NCBI RefSeq assembly: GCF_042684665.1
Contig: NZ_JBHULY010000016.1
Location: 186,001-250,000, forward strand
Source of the DNA: Jejuia rubra
Lineage (GTDB): Bacteria; Bacteroidota; Bacteroidia; Flavobacteriales; Flavobacteriaceae
Reading direction: 5' to 3'
Length of the DNA stretch: 64,000 nucleotides
Of this stretch, positions 50,906 to 59,785 are shown in pieces. The translations under genes and the position numbers were made by a program. How positions within the stretch are numbered: position 1 is the first letter of the stretch; every line of letters begins with the position of its first letter. Below the pieces are notes generated by a model. It made no database searches, was not told where the DNA came from, and saw only the letters and a program-made list of their open reading frames with translations.

Positions 50906-52909
50906 ATGCAAGACGTACATAACAAAATTCAAACCCTCCGTAACGAACTCCGAGACCACAACTACAATTACTATGTGTTGGACAATCCCACCATTTCGGA
51001 TTTTGAATTCGATATAAAACTAAAAGAACTTCAGAAACTTGAAGAAAGTCACCCTGAATTTTACGACCCTAACTCCCCAACCCAACGCGTTGGTGGTGAA
51101 GTCACCAAGAATTTTGAAACGGTTGTGCACGAACACAGAATGTATTCCCTTGACAACTCATATTCAAAGGAAGATTTGCTGGATTGGGAAAAGCGCATCA
51201 AAAAATTGGTGGACGGTGAGGTACAATATACCTGCGAACTGAAATATGACGGGGCTTCGATGAGCCTTACCTATGAAAACGGACAATTAGTCCGAGCGGT
51301 AACTCGAGGGGATGGCTTTCAAGGGGATAACGTTACTGCCAATGTAAAGACAATCAAATCCGTACCCTTACAATTAAAAGGGGATTATCCTTCCAAATTT
51401 GAAATTCGCGGAGAAATAGTGTTGCCTTTTGACGGCTTTAACAAAATGAACGAGGAGCGCATAGCCAACGGCGAAGAACCGTACCGCAATCCAAGAAATA
51501 CAGCTTCCGGAAGTTTAAAATTGCAGGATAGCACCGAGGTGGCGAAACGGCCTTTGGAATGTTTGTTATATAGTTTAAAAGGAGCTGATTTGGGAATTTC
51601 CACCCAGTTTGAGAGTTTGGAAAAAGCACGATCCTGGGGATTTAAAGTGCCCGATGTGACGGTTTTGGCCAATTCCGTAGATGAAGTTTTAGAGTTCGTC
51701 AATTATTGGGACAAAAAACGGCACGAATTACCTTATGAAACCGATGGTGCGGTCATTAAAGTGAACAGTTTGCAGCAGCAGGAGGAATTGGGCTTTACTG
51801 CGAAAGCTCCAAGATGGGCTATGGCCTATAAATTCAAAGCCGAACAGGTATCGACTCTTTTAAATGAGATAACCTATCAAGTTGGACGAACTGGAGCGAT
51901 TACCCCGGTTGCAAATTTAGAACCAGTGGAGCTGGCAGGAACTACTGTAAAACGCGCCTCCATTCACAATGCCGACCAAATTGAAAAATTGGATATCCGG
52001 GAGCGGGATACCGTTTTTGTGGAAAAGGGCGGAGAAATTATCCCCAAAATAATAGGTGTGGACTTTGATAAGCGTCCGCTAGATTCAACGCCGACTAAAT
52101 ACATAGAATATTGTCCGGAATGTGGCACCCCGCTGATACGCACAGAAGGCGATGCCAAACACTATTGCCCAAATTATAATGGATGTAACCTCCAGATTAT
52201 TGGAAGGATTCAGCATTATATTTCTAGAAAAGCCATGGATATTGAAGGTTTAGGTGGAGAAACGGTTGCACTTTTGGTTAATGAAGGTTTAATTTCCAAT
52301 TATTCCGACTTATATGAATTGACAAAGGAGCAAGTCATTCCTTTGGAGCGCATGGCGGAAAAAAGTGCAGAGAACCTCATTAATGGCATTGAACAGTCCA
52401 AAAACATCACTTTTGAGCGAGTATTGTATGCTATAGGGGTTAGGTATGTAGGCGAAACAGTAGCCAAAAAATTAGCCAAACACTACAAGTCCATCAACAA
52501 TTTGATGAATGCTACCCAAGAAGAGCTGGAGCAGGTGGACGAAATAGGTGTAAAGATTGCGGAAAGCGTGACGCAATTCTTTTCTTCCGAAGAAAATATT
52601 GAAATCATCAATAGATTGAGACGTTTTGGCGTTCAATTGGAAGTATCTTCCGAAGCATTGGAAGGGCAAACCGATATTTTAAACGGACAATCCATTGTCG
52701 TTTCCGGAGTATTTGAAAAAGTATCAAGAAACGAACTTAAAAAACTAATTGAGGACAATGGCGGTAAAGTAAGTAGCTCAATATCCTCAAAAACAAGTTT
52801 TATTGTTGCTGGCGAAAACATGGGACCTAGCAAAAAAACAAAGGCAGAATCCTTGGGAATAGCATTACTTTCAGAGGTTGAATTCTTACAAAAAATAGAT
52901 TATTTGTAA
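50906..52909 (+). CDS. ligA: NAD-dependent DNA ligase LigA
   Basis: LigA seals nicks during replication and repair using NAD. It has 667 residues, full length. The N-terminal Ia domain binds NAD. The adenylation lysine is in CELKYDGASMSLTYENG. An OB fold is followed by a four-cysteine zinc finger (CPECGTP, then HYCPNYNGC), helix-hairpin-helix repeats (about 450-570) and a C-terminal BRCT domain (about 590-667). It is the third gene of the GNAT-prmC-ligA operon. Confidence 0.98.
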   Translation: MQDVHNKIQTLRNELRDHNYNYYVLDNPTISDFEFDIKLKELQKLEESHPEFYDPNSPTQRVGGEVTKNFETVVHEHRMYSLDNSYSKEDLLDWEKRIKKLVDGEVQYTCELKYDGASMSLTYENGQLVRAVTRGDGFQGDNVTANVKTIKSVPLQLKGDYPSKFEIRGEIVLPFDGFNKMNEERIANGEEPYRNPRNTASGSLKLQDSTEVAKRPLECLLYSLKGADLGISTQFESLEKARSWGFKVPDVTVLANSVDEVLEFVNYWDKKRHELPYETDGAVIKVNSLQQQEELGFTAKAPRWAMAYKFKAEQVSTLLNEITYQVGRTGAITPVANLEPVELAGTTVKRASIHNADQIEKLDIRERDTVFVEKGGEIIPKIIGVDFDKRPLDSTPTKYIEYCPECGTPLIRTEGDAKHYCPNYNGCNLQIIGRIQHYISRKAMDIEGLGGETVALLVNEGLISNYSDLYELTKEQVIPLERMAEKSAENLINGIEQSKNITFERVLYAIGVRYVGETVAKKLAKHYKSINNLMNATQEELEQVDEIGVKIAESVTQFFSSEENIEIINRLRRFGVQLEVSSEALEGQTDILNGQSIVVSGVFEKVSRNELKKLIEDNGGKVSSSISSKTSFIVAGENMGPSKKTKAESLGIALLSEVEFLQKIDYL

Positions 52910-52916
52910 ATTTTAA

Positions 52917-52939
52917 CGATAAAATGCATTTTTTTATCG
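52917..52939 (+). terminator. AT-rich hairpin after ligA
   Basis: CGATAAAA (52917-52924) pairs with TTTTATCG (52932-52939) around a short loop, directly after the ligA stop. The following T-run is broken, so termination is plausible only. Confidence 0.4.
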
Positions 52940-52958
52940 ATTAATTACATTTTTTATT

Positions 52959-52966
52959 TATATTTG
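52959..52966 (+). promoter_or_regulatory. Promoter -7 element for the multi-pass protein gene
   Basis: TATATTTG matches TAnnTTTG exactly, 24 bp before the ATG at 52990. Confidence 0.5.
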
Positions 52967-52989
52967 TCCAAGAACTTAAAATTGCTCTC

Positions 52990-53709
52990 ATGTGTAGCCC
53001 CAAGCTATTAGCATTTTTAGTAGGTAGTGTATATACCCTTTTTGTAATATTCCAATTCAAAGGGGATGAATATATAGCGGAATCCTGCAGTGCGTTTATA
53101 TTGCCACTTCTTGCGATGGGCTACTTCTGTATGGTTCAGAAAAGGTCATTATTTTTTATTCTGTTTTTGGTGCTCTATTCTATTTCGGATTTGATGGTTA
53201 TATTTTCAAAAAGCTTACCTGGTGATGTGGATTATTTTCTTGGAAATTCACTGTATATTTTGGCATACCTATCCCTACTTATTGAAATAAGCAAAAGCCT
53301 ATGCTTTAAATATGTTTTGAAGAATTATAAATTTTCGATTGCGGTTTTGCTAGCTTTAAACGCCTATATTGCCTATGCACTTTTGAAAGTCGTGAATCCT
53401 TATTTAATATTTGGTTCGGAATATTTTATTGAAATAACCTATAATGTTTCAATGTTATTGATTCTATCTGTGGCATTGTTAAATTATTTCCAAAAAGATA
53501 GCAGAAAGGCATTTTATATTTTGATTGGCGCGCTTTGTATCGTGTTTTCCGAAGTATTGAACGTGGCCTATCTCTATGTGTCCCATCAAAACCTTCTTAA
53601 CTTCTTAACTGTTACTATTGCCCTCGTTGGATTCTATTTTCTCTATGAACAGACTAAGCTCAACTACAAGAATACGAAAGCCGGGTCTTTGTACGAGCAA
53701 AAGTTATAA
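52990..53709 (+). CDS. Multi-pass membrane protein, YhhN-like
   Basis: This 239-residue integral membrane protein has about seven or eight hydrophobic segments. It has the spacing and SISDLMVIFS-type acidic positions seen in the YhhN/TMEM86 (lysoplasmalogenase-like) family, but the match is loose. The N-terminal MCSPKLLAFLVGSVYTLFVIF is a first membrane helix, not a lipobox. Its end overlaps the convergent DoxX gene by 6 bp within a palindrome. The function is unknown. Confidence 0.7.
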   Translation: MCSPKLLAFLVGSVYTLFVIFQFKGDEYIAESCSAFILPLLAMGYFCMVQKRSLFFILFLVLYSISDLMVIFSKSLPGDVDYFLGNSLYILAYLSLLIEISKSLCFKYVLKNYKFSIAVLLALNAYIAYALLKVVNPYLIFGSEYFIEITYNVSMLLILSVALLNYFQKDSRKAFYILIGALCIVFSEVLNVAYLYVSHQNLLNFLTVTIALVGFYFLYEQTKLNYKNTKAGSLYEQKL

Positions 53710-54081
53710 CTTTAAATACGGAATGTCTTTTCTGTAGAGATAAGTTATTATAGCTGCTAATATAAACGTAACCACCGCAGTAACAAAAAGTACGCCACCA
53801 TCATCTTTAACTTCAATACCCAATTGGGTAAGATGCATAAAAATCGCACCACCTATAACGCCTAAGGTCAAAATTGAACCTACCCAAACTGTTCTAGGGA
53901 TTAATAATAGGATACCCGCAATCAATTCAACAATACCGATGCCAATTCGGCCATGGGGCTCAAGCCCTACTTTTTCAAAAATGTAAACACTATCCTCATG
54001 AGCAAGGAATTTAAAACGTAGAGTCTGTATTAAAATGACGGCAACAATAATGCGCAGGGCGAGTGGAATGTATTTTTTCAT
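53704..54081 (-). CDS. DoxX-like four-helix membrane protein
   Basis: This 125-residue membrane protein has four hydrophobic segments (about 5-22, 46-62, 66-84, 98-115). It resembles DoxX/DoxD-like proteins: LRIIVAVILIQTLRFKFLAHEDSV, then GIGIVELIAGILLLIPRTVWVG. Family members are linked to quinone or thiosulfate redox, but the role here is unknown. It converges on and overlaps the upstream gene by 6 bp. Confidence 0.8.
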   Translation of the reverse strand: MKKYIPLALRIIVAVILIQTLRFKFLAHEDSVYIFEKVGLEPHGRIGIGIVELIAGILLLIPRTVWVGSILTLGVIGGAIFMHLTQLGIEVKDDGGVLFVTAVVTFILAAIITYLYRKDIPYLKL

Positions 54082-54150
54082 CTTGTTTTAGTTTGATGCG
54101 GCTTTAGACGAGGTAAAACCCTAAACTTTTCAAAATGAATATTAAAAATG

Positions 54151-55071
54151 TTAAACGATAATAGTAGCTCCTTCCGAAGTTTTCTTTTTTTCCGAATCAA
54201 AATAGAAGTCTATTTGGCCCAAATACAGTCCATAACAGCCTACCTGATTCACCAGGGTGTCCCTACCGGCAGCATTATTAACAATAGTTGGTTTCGGCAA
54301 GAAAGTGTGTGTATGGCCACCAATAATTAAATCAATATCTTTTGTGACTTCGGCCAAATTTAAGTCGCATATTTTTTTTGGATTACGTGCATACTTATAC
54401 CCCAAATGGGATAGGCAGATAATGAGATCGCATTGCTCATTTTGCTTAAGTATCCGAGTCATTTCTTGGGTAATTTCAATCGGGTCTAGGTATTTGGTTT
54501 CTTTATAAAGCTTTTTCAACACCAGGCCTTCAAGTTCGACCCCCAATCCAAAAACGCCAATTTTTATACCGGCTTTGCTAAAGATTTTATAGGGCTTGAC
54601 ATGGGTGTCCATAATAGTATTTGAAAAATCATAATTCGCTGAAACAAATTCAAATTGTGCATGAGGGAGTTGGGCGTACAACCCCTCAATCCCGTTATCA
54701 AAATCATGGTTACCGATGGTGGCCAAATCATATTTCAATTTGCTCATCAACTTGAATTCTAATTCACCGCCGTAATAGTTAAAATAAGGGGTGCCTTGAA
54801 AAATATCACCTGCATCCAATAATAACGTGTTCGGACTATTTTTTCTGATGGATTCAATCAGCGAAGCGCGTCTCGCCACACCACCTTTGTTGGCATTTCG
54901 CCCATCATTTGGTCCAAAAGGATCAATATGGCTGTGCACATCGTTGGTGTGCAAAATTGTAATTTTAGTAGCGTAAGGAGCAGTTGAAAACGATTGCAAA
55001 CCCAACCCTCCAAAAGACGCCAATGCACTTCCGGCCAACGAAGCTTTCTGAATAAAATCCCTTCTTTTCAT
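54151..55071 (-). CDS. Metallophosphoesterase, 5'-nucleotidase N-terminal domain protein
   Basis: This exported phosphoesterase has 306 residues. A twin-arginine-like signal (MKRRDFIQKASLAG) starts it. Dimetal ligands are in ILHTNDVHSHI, DAGDIFQGTP, GNHDFDNG and IIGGHTHTF, the UshA/5'-nucleotidase pattern. The C-terminal substrate domain of UshA is missing here but is encoded by the gene immediately upstream (3-bp gap). The two products probably act together, hydrolysing nucleotides or sugar nucleotides in the periplasm. Confidence 0.9.
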   Translation of the reverse strand: MKRRDFIQKASLAGSALASFGGLGLQSFSTAPYATKITILHTNDVHSHIDPFGPNDGRNANKGGVARRASLIESIRKNSPNTLLLDAGDIFQGTPYFNYYGGELEFKLMSKLKYDLATIGNHDFDNGIEGLYAQLPHAQFEFVSANYDFSNTIMDTHVKPYKIFSKAGIKIGVFGLGVELEGLVLKKLYKETKYLDPIEITQEMTRILKQNEQCDLIICLSHLGYKYARNPKKICDLNLAEVTKDIDLIIGGHTHTFLPKPTIVNNAAGRDTLVNQVGCYGLYLGQIDFYFDSEKKKTSEGATIIV

Positions 55072-55074
55072 AAG

Positions 55075-55830
55075 TTATTTGATAATAAATCTATCATCGA
55101 TTTTGGGTCGAATTGTGTCAATTTTTTTAAAATAATCCATCATGGCATTTCTGATTTTATAGTCCAAATCATAAAAGCCTTCATTTTGTTTAAAAAATTT
55201 CATGTTGTCCCCACCGTGAAACAGATAATCGCTTGTTGCTACATAGTAAGTTCTGTTAGGGTCGATTTCACCCCCATTGATTTTAGCACTTAACAAATTG
55301 CCATCACGGTCTGCCACTAGTTCAAGCCCTCCGATAGGATGAGGTTTCTCGGTTTTTAGGAGGAATTTTATGGCCCTGTCAAAGGCCACTTTTTTTAAGC
55401 CCACGACCACTACTTCATTTTCAAATGGCATCACATTATAAGCCGTTCTTGGGGTAATATTCCCTTCTGGAATAGTACTTCGAATGCCTCCATTGTTCAA
55501 AATTACTGCATCAATGTCGTGGCCAGTTCTTTGTTTAAAAACAGGATTAGTTTGGATTTTTACAATATCCGCCATCAGGTTACCTATGGAAGTGTTTCTT
55601 TTGCCGTCATATTTAGAAAGTGTACCCGTGGCATAGGCCAAAACCGTACTCAGATCCTTTTCGATGTGATTACGGTACGGCGCTATAAAAGCCTCAATGC
55701 TTTCATTGGAATGTAATGTTGAATCAACACTAATCCGCTGCCCCTCAATCGTTTTTAAATCCAATTTTCGCTGTTTACAATTGAACATCAAAAGGGAGAC
55801 CATCAAAAGTGCGAGGTGCTTAAAATTCAT
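55075..55830 (-). CDS. 5'-nucleotidase C-terminal domain lipoprotein
   Basis: This is the substrate-binding half of an UshA-like nucleotidase as a separate protein. From ATG 55830 (251 residues) it has a lipoprotein signal ending LLMFNCKQ (lipobox Cys18); ATG 55854 would only lengthen the signal. Core marks are LAYATGTLSKYDGKRNTSIGNLMADI, ILNNGGIRSTIPEGNIT, MPFENEVVVVGL and YYVATSDYLFHGGD. There is no metallophosphatase domain. It pairs with the downstream gene, whose stop-to-start gap is 3 bp. Confidence 0.9.
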   Translation of the reverse strand: MNFKHLALLMVSLLMFNCKQRKLDLKTIEGQRISVDSTLHSNESIEAFIAPYRNHIEKDLSTVLAYATGTLSKYDGKRNTSIGNLMADIVKIQTNPVFKQRTGHDIDAVILNNGGIRSTIPEGNITPRTAYNVMPFENEVVVVGLKKVAFDRAIKFLLKTEKPHPIGGLELVADRDGNLLSAKINGGEIDPNRTYYVATSDYLFHGGDNMKFFKQNEGFYDLDYKIRNAMMDYFKKIDTIRPKIDDRFIIK

Positions 55831-55867
55831 GGATTTCGGTGCGTAAAATTTCATAATGTTTTGCCTG

Positions 55868-55884
55868 TACTTTTGCTACCTTTG
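55868..55884 (+). promoter_or_regulatory. Tandem -7 elements for DUF6913-dapA
   Basis: TACTTTTG (55868-55875) and TACCTTTG (55877-55884) both match TAnnTTTG exactly, 9 bp apart, and precede the ATG at 55903 by 27 and 18 bp. Two alternative start sites are possible. Confidence 0.5.
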
Positions 55885-55902
55885 CTGAAAGTATAAAATT
55901 AA

Positions 55903-56421
55903 ATGATTTTTAAGGCTTTCAAGGAAAAATCAAATAAAAAGTATTTGAATAAATTGTTATCCGAGCGTAAAGTATTGGTTGATAGCAAGAAAATTAAAAG
56001 CCTCGGAATTATACTTAATTATGATGAAATAGACAATTTCAACGCATTTAACGTACTGGCCTCGCGGTTGAAAATCCATGCGAATAGAATAAAGGTGATA
56101 GCCTACACAAAAGACACGAAAAAAGAAGGCCATGCTTGGGATGCTTGTTACAATGCCAAGGATTTTGGGTGGAAAGGGGAAATCAAAAATATCGAATTGA
56201 AAGCATTTTTGGATGAGCCTTTTGATGTTTTACTAAGTTTTTATGCCGAAGATCTTTTGGAATTAAAATTATTAACAGCATTGTCGAAATCTCAATTAAA
56301 AATCGGAATTTTGCAAACCGATTCGCGTTTGAACGATATCATCATCAAAACAAAAATTAAGGAGAAAAAGGTATTTGAGGACGAGGTTTTTAAATACTTG
56401 ACCGTACTAAACAAAATTTAA
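55903..56421 (+). CDS. DUF6913-type protein upstream of dapA
   Basis: This 172-residue soluble protein has an alpha/beta pattern (KKIKSLGIILNYDEIDNF, RIKVIAYTKD, FDVLLSFYAEDLLELKLLTALS, KIGILQT). It has no recognised catalytic motif. The placement 3 bp before dapA is conserved, as I recall, in Flavobacteriaceae. The function is unknown; coupling to lysine/DAP synthesis is suggested only by position. Confidence 0.75.
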   Translation: MIFKAFKEKSNKKYLNKLLSERKVLVDSKKIKSLGIILNYDEIDNFNAFNVLASRLKIHANRIKVIAYTKDTKKEGHAWDACYNAKDFGWKGEIKNIELKAFLDEPFDVLLSFYAEDLLELKLLTALSKSQLKIGILQTDSRLNDIIIKTKIKEKKVFEDEVFKYLTVLNKI

Positions 56422-56424
56422 AAA

Positions 56425-57303
56425 ATGAAGAGTAAGTTTCTGGGGACTGGAGTGGCATTGGTTACGCCTTTTAAGGCGGATTTGAGTGTGGATTTTGACG
56501 CATTGAAAAACATCGTCAATTTTAATATTGAAAACGGCACGGAGTATTTGGTGATTTCTGGTACTACGGCCGAAAGTGTTACCATTACCAAACAGGAAAA
56601 GAAAGCGATTACTGAAGCTATTATTGAAGCGAATAATGGACGTGTTCCTTTGGTTTTGGGCATTGGAGGTAATAACACGGTACAAATTATAGAAGAAATT
56701 AAATCAACGGATTTGAGCCAAATAGATGCATTACTTTCGGTATCGCCATACTATACGAAACCTACCCAAGAAGGTATTTATCAACATTTTAAGGCAATTT
56801 CAGAAGCCAGCCCAATTGACATTATACTTTACAATGTACCAGGTCGCACTTCAAAAAATATTGAACCAGAAACGGTAATTCGTTTGGCCAAGGATTTTGA
56901 TAACATTATTGGTATCAAGGAAGCCGGAAATAAAGTGTCGCAATATTTACAACTGATAAAAAATAAGCCAGAGGACTTTTTGGTGATTTCTGGTGATGAC
57001 GACATTGCCCTAGGAATTGTTTTGGCAGGTGGTGCTGGTGTCATCTCTGTAATTGGTCAAGCTTTTCCAAAGGAGTTTTCGGAAATGATTCGTTTAGGTC
57101 TGAAGGGGGATGCAAAATCTGCATATCAATTTCATTTTAGATTAATGGATGTTATCGATTATATTTTTGAAGAAAATAATCCGGCCGGTATTAAAGCAGT
57201 TTTTGCGGCCTTAGGACTTTGTAGGGATACGGTTAGATTGCCATTGGTTCCGGCTTCTGATGGATTGAAACAAAAAATCAAACAGTTTTTTAGCGATTTC
57301 TAA
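56425..57303 (+). CDS. dapA: 4-hydroxy-tetrahydrodipicolinate synthase
   Basis: DapA condenses pyruvate with aspartate semialdehyde, the first committed step toward DAP and lysine. It has 292 residues, a complete TIM barrel. The Schiff-base lysine is in IIGIKEAG (about 163), the tyrosine is in YNVPGRT, and the conserved GTTAES loop is at about 43-48. It starts 3 bp after DUF6913 and shares its promoter. dapF at 39548 serves the same pathway. Confidence 0.97.
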   Translation: MKSKFLGTGVALVTPFKADLSVDFDALKNIVNFNIENGTEYLVISGTTAESVTITKQEKKAITEAIIEANNGRVPLVLGIGGNNTVQIIEEIKSTDLSQIDALLSVSPYYTKPTQEGIYQHFKAISEASPIDIILYNVPGRTSKNIEPETVIRLAKDFDNIIGIKEAGNKVSQYLQLIKNKPEDFLVISGDDDIALGIVLAGGAGVISVIGQAFPKEFSEMIRLGLKGDAKSAYQFHFRLMDVIDYIFEENNPAGIKAVFAALGLCRDTVRLPLVPASDGLKQKIKQFFSDF

Positions 57304-57379
57304 TGGTGTTAAAGTTAACTTAAACCTTACCACTATTGGAATCCTTCGATTAAATTCGCCTTCAAATAATATTTTTAAG

Positions 57380-57403
57380 TTACATTTTAAAAATGTAATT
57401 TTG
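57380..57403 (+). promoter_or_regulatory. bamD promoter -7 with overlapping palindrome
   Basis: TAATTTTG (57396-57403) matches TAnnTTTG exactly. A perfect inverted repeat TTACATTT-TAA-AAATGTAA (57380-57398) overlaps its first bases. The ATG is at 57421. Confidence 0.45.
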
Positions 57404-57420
57404 CATCTTGTTTAAAATCT

Positions 57421-58221
57421 ATGAGAAACCTTTTAAGCATAATAGTTGTTGCCTGTGTATTAAGCTCTTGTAGCCAATTTCAAAAAGCCATGAAATCGGA
57501 GGACATTGCGTTCAAGTTTAAAACAGGTGACTCACTATATAAATTGGGCAAATTTGAGAAAGCAAATCGTTTGTTTGCGCAAGTTGTACCCAAATATAAA
57601 GGAAAACCTCAGGCAGAAAAGTTGATGTACCTGTACTCGAAATCCTTTTTTGAAATGAAGGACTATTATGTTTCCGGTTATCAGTTTGAGCGTTTTGTAT
57701 CCAGCTACCCTAGAAGTGAAAAGAAAGAGGAGGCCTCGTTTTTAAGTGCTAAAAGCTATTACATGCTGTCGCCGATTTATTCGAAGGATCAAACAGAAAC
57801 CAAGGAAGCAATTGAAAAGCTTCAGGAGTTTTTGAATGTATTCCCAGAATCTCAGTATGCCTCGGAGGCAAATACTTTAATAAAGGAATTGGATTATAAA
57901 CTAGAGAAAAAGGCTTTTGAGATAGCAAAACAGTACAACCATATATCTGACTTTCAAGCATCTATAAAATCGTTTGATAATTTTATATATGGATTTCCAG
58001 GGTCATCACTTCGAGAGAGTGCGCTTTTCTATCGCTTTGATTCAGCCTATAAACTGGCCATCAACAGTGTTGAATATAAAAAGAAGGCGCGTTTGGAACA
58101 GGCCAAGGAATATTATACAACATTTAAGCAGGCCTACAGCAACTCTGAATTTGTTGAGACCGCAGATGTCATGGCCACAGAATTAGATAAAGAATTAGAA
58201 ACTTATAGCGCAAAAAGTTAA
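57421..58221 (+). CDS. bamD: Outer membrane assembly lipoprotein BamD
   Basis: BamD is part of the BAM complex that inserts outer-membrane proteins. It has 266 residues. Its lipoprotein signal ends VLSSCSQ (Cys17). Tandem TPR-like helices follow (DSLYKLGKFEKANRLFAQVV, FVSSYPRSEKKEEASFLSA, LNVFPESQYASEANTLI), as in YfiO. It leads the block with rpoZ (4 bp downstream), coaBC, DUF4835 and recN. Confidence 0.94.
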   Translation: MRNLLSIIVVACVLSSCSQFQKAMKSEDIAFKFKTGDSLYKLGKFEKANRLFAQVVPKYKGKPQAEKLMYLYSKSFFEMKDYYVSGYQFERFVSSYPRSEKKEEASFLSAKSYYMLSPIYSKDQTETKEAIEKLQEFLNVFPESQYASEANTLIKELDYKLEKKAFEIAKQYNHISDFQASIKSFDNFIYGFPGSSLRESALFYRFDSAYKLAINSVEYKKKARLEQAKEYYTTFKQAYSNSEFVETADVMATELDKELETYSAKS

Positions 58222-58225
58222 TATA

Positions 58226-58558
58226 ATGATGGATTTAAAAAAAACCACTGCTCCCGTAAACACGGTTACTTATGATAGAAACCAAGTAGATGAGCCTACT
58301 GAGAACATCTACGAGTCTATTTCAATCATTGCAAAAAGAGCCGAGCAGATTAATACTGAAATTAAAAAGGAATTAATCGATAAGTTGGAGGAATTTGCTA
58401 CTTACAATGACAGCCTTGAAGAAGTTTTTGAAAACAAGGAACAGATTGAAGTATCAAAATTCTATGAAAAATTGCCTAAGCCTCATGCCCTTGCGGTTCA
58501 AGAGTGGCTTACGGACAAGATTTATTTCAGACATACTGAGGAAGATTCTCAAGTATAA
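58226..58558 (+). CDS. rpoZ: RNA polymerase omega-like subunit
   Basis: This small RNA polymerase subunit has 110 residues. The pattern NIYESISIIAKRAEQINTEI is the omega helix (usual RSRQIN or KRANQI), extended with acidic C-terminal residues. In Bacteroidota rpoZ is regularly found after bamD and before coaBC. Two adjacent ATGs (58226, 58229) are both possible. Confidence 0.85.
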   Translation: MMDLKKTTAPVNTVTYDRNQVDEPTENIYESISIIAKRAEQINTEIKKELIDKLEEFATYNDSLEEVFENKEQIEVSKFYEKLPKPHALAVQEWLTDKIYFRHTEEDSQV

Positions 58559-58573
58559 TTTCCAAAAACATTT

Positions 58574-59785
58574 ATGGGTATTTTAAGCGGCAAACATATA
58601 CTTTTGGGCGTAACCGCCGGTATTGCCGCTTATAAAACTGCCGAGTTGGTGAGGGGTTTTATTAAGGCCGGGGCCGACGTTAAAGTGGTTATGACCCCTG
58701 CGTCGAAGGACTTCGTCACTCCACTTACTTTATCTACACTTTCAAAACATCCTGTGTATTCGTCTTTTACAATTGAAGAAGATGATAATGCCGTTTGGAA
58801 CAACCATGTGGATTTGGGTCTTTGGGCCGATATTTTTGTAATTGCTCCAGCTACTGCAAATACTCTGGCGAAAATGGCCAATGGCGTTTGCGACAATTTA
58901 TTATTGGCCACATATTTGTCAGCAAAATGTCCAGTATATTTTGCTCCGGCGATGGATTTGGATATGTATAAGCACGAATCCACAAAAGCGTCTTTTGAAA
59001 AACTGAAGTCCTTTGGAAATATTATGATTCCTGCAACTAGTGGCGAATTGGCCAGCGGATTAGTTGGTGAGGGCAGAATGGCTGAGCCGGAGGATATTGT
59101 GAGTTTCATCGAAGCCGATATTTTAGATAAACTGCCATTAAAAGGAAAAAAAGTATTAATTACTGCTGGGCCCACTTATGAAGCCATCGACCCTGTTAGG
59201 TTTATTGGCAATCATTCCAGCGGGAAAATGGGTTTTGAAATTGCTAAGGCATCTGCTAATTTGGGTGCTGAGGTGTTTTTGATAACTGGCCCAACGTGTC
59301 AGAAAACATCTCATAGTTTGATAAATGTACTTCCCGTAACCAGCGCTTCCGAAATGTATGATGAAGCCCATAAGCATTTCGATGATATGGATATCGCAAT
59401 TCTTTCTGCTGCGGTCGCTGATTTCAAACCAAAGGAGGTATCATCTCAAAAAATAAAAAAGAAAACAGACACCTTAAGCTTGGAATTAGAGCGTACCAAA
59501 GATATTTTGGCTTCGCTTGGCAAAATAAAAAAAGGGCAGTTTTTAGTGGGATTTGCGCTGGAAACCAATAACGAATTGGAAAACGCAAAACAGAAACTAA
59601 AGCGCAAGAATTTAGATTTAATTGTTTTAAATTCGTTGAACGATAAAGGTGCTGGATTTAAAGGCGACACAAACAAAGTGACCTTTATTGATACTAAAAA
59701 TGTCATAACCGAGTTTCAATTAAAGTCCAAAGCCGAAGTGGCAAAGGATTTGTTAAACGAAATCATAAAGCAGACGCATGCGTAA
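58574..59785 (+). CDS. coaBC: Bifunctional phosphopantothenoylcysteine decarboxylase/phosphopantothenate-cysteine ligase
   Basis: CoaBC performs two middle steps of coenzyme A synthesis. It has 403 residues. The N-terminal FMN-binding decarboxylase (about 1-180) has LLGVTAGIAAYKTAELV, the catalytic histidine in NNHVDLGLW, PATANTLAKMANG and an FAPAMDLDMY loop. The C-terminal CTP-dependent ligase (about 190-403) has VLITAGPTYEAIDPVRFIGN. It overlaps the DUF4835 gene by 8 bp. coaE is at 32972. Confidence 0.97.
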   Translation: MGILSGKHILLGVTAGIAAYKTAELVRGFIKAGADVKVVMTPASKDFVTPLTLSTLSKHPVYSSFTIEEDDNAVWNNHVDLGLWADIFVIAPATANTLAKMANGVCDNLLLATYLSAKCPVYFAPAMDLDMYKHESTKASFEKLKSFGNIMIPATSGELASGLVGEGRMAEPEDIVSFIEADILDKLPLKGKKVLITAGPTYEAIDPVRFIGNHSSGKMGFEIAKASANLGAEVFLITGPTCQKTSHSLINVLPVTSASEMYDEAHKHFDDMDIAILSAAVADFKPKEVSSQKIKKKTDTLSLELERTKDILASLGKIKKGQFLVGFALETNNELENAKQKLKRKNLDLIVLNSLNDKGAGFKGDTNKVTFIDTKNVITEFQLKSKAEVAKDLLNEIIKQTHA

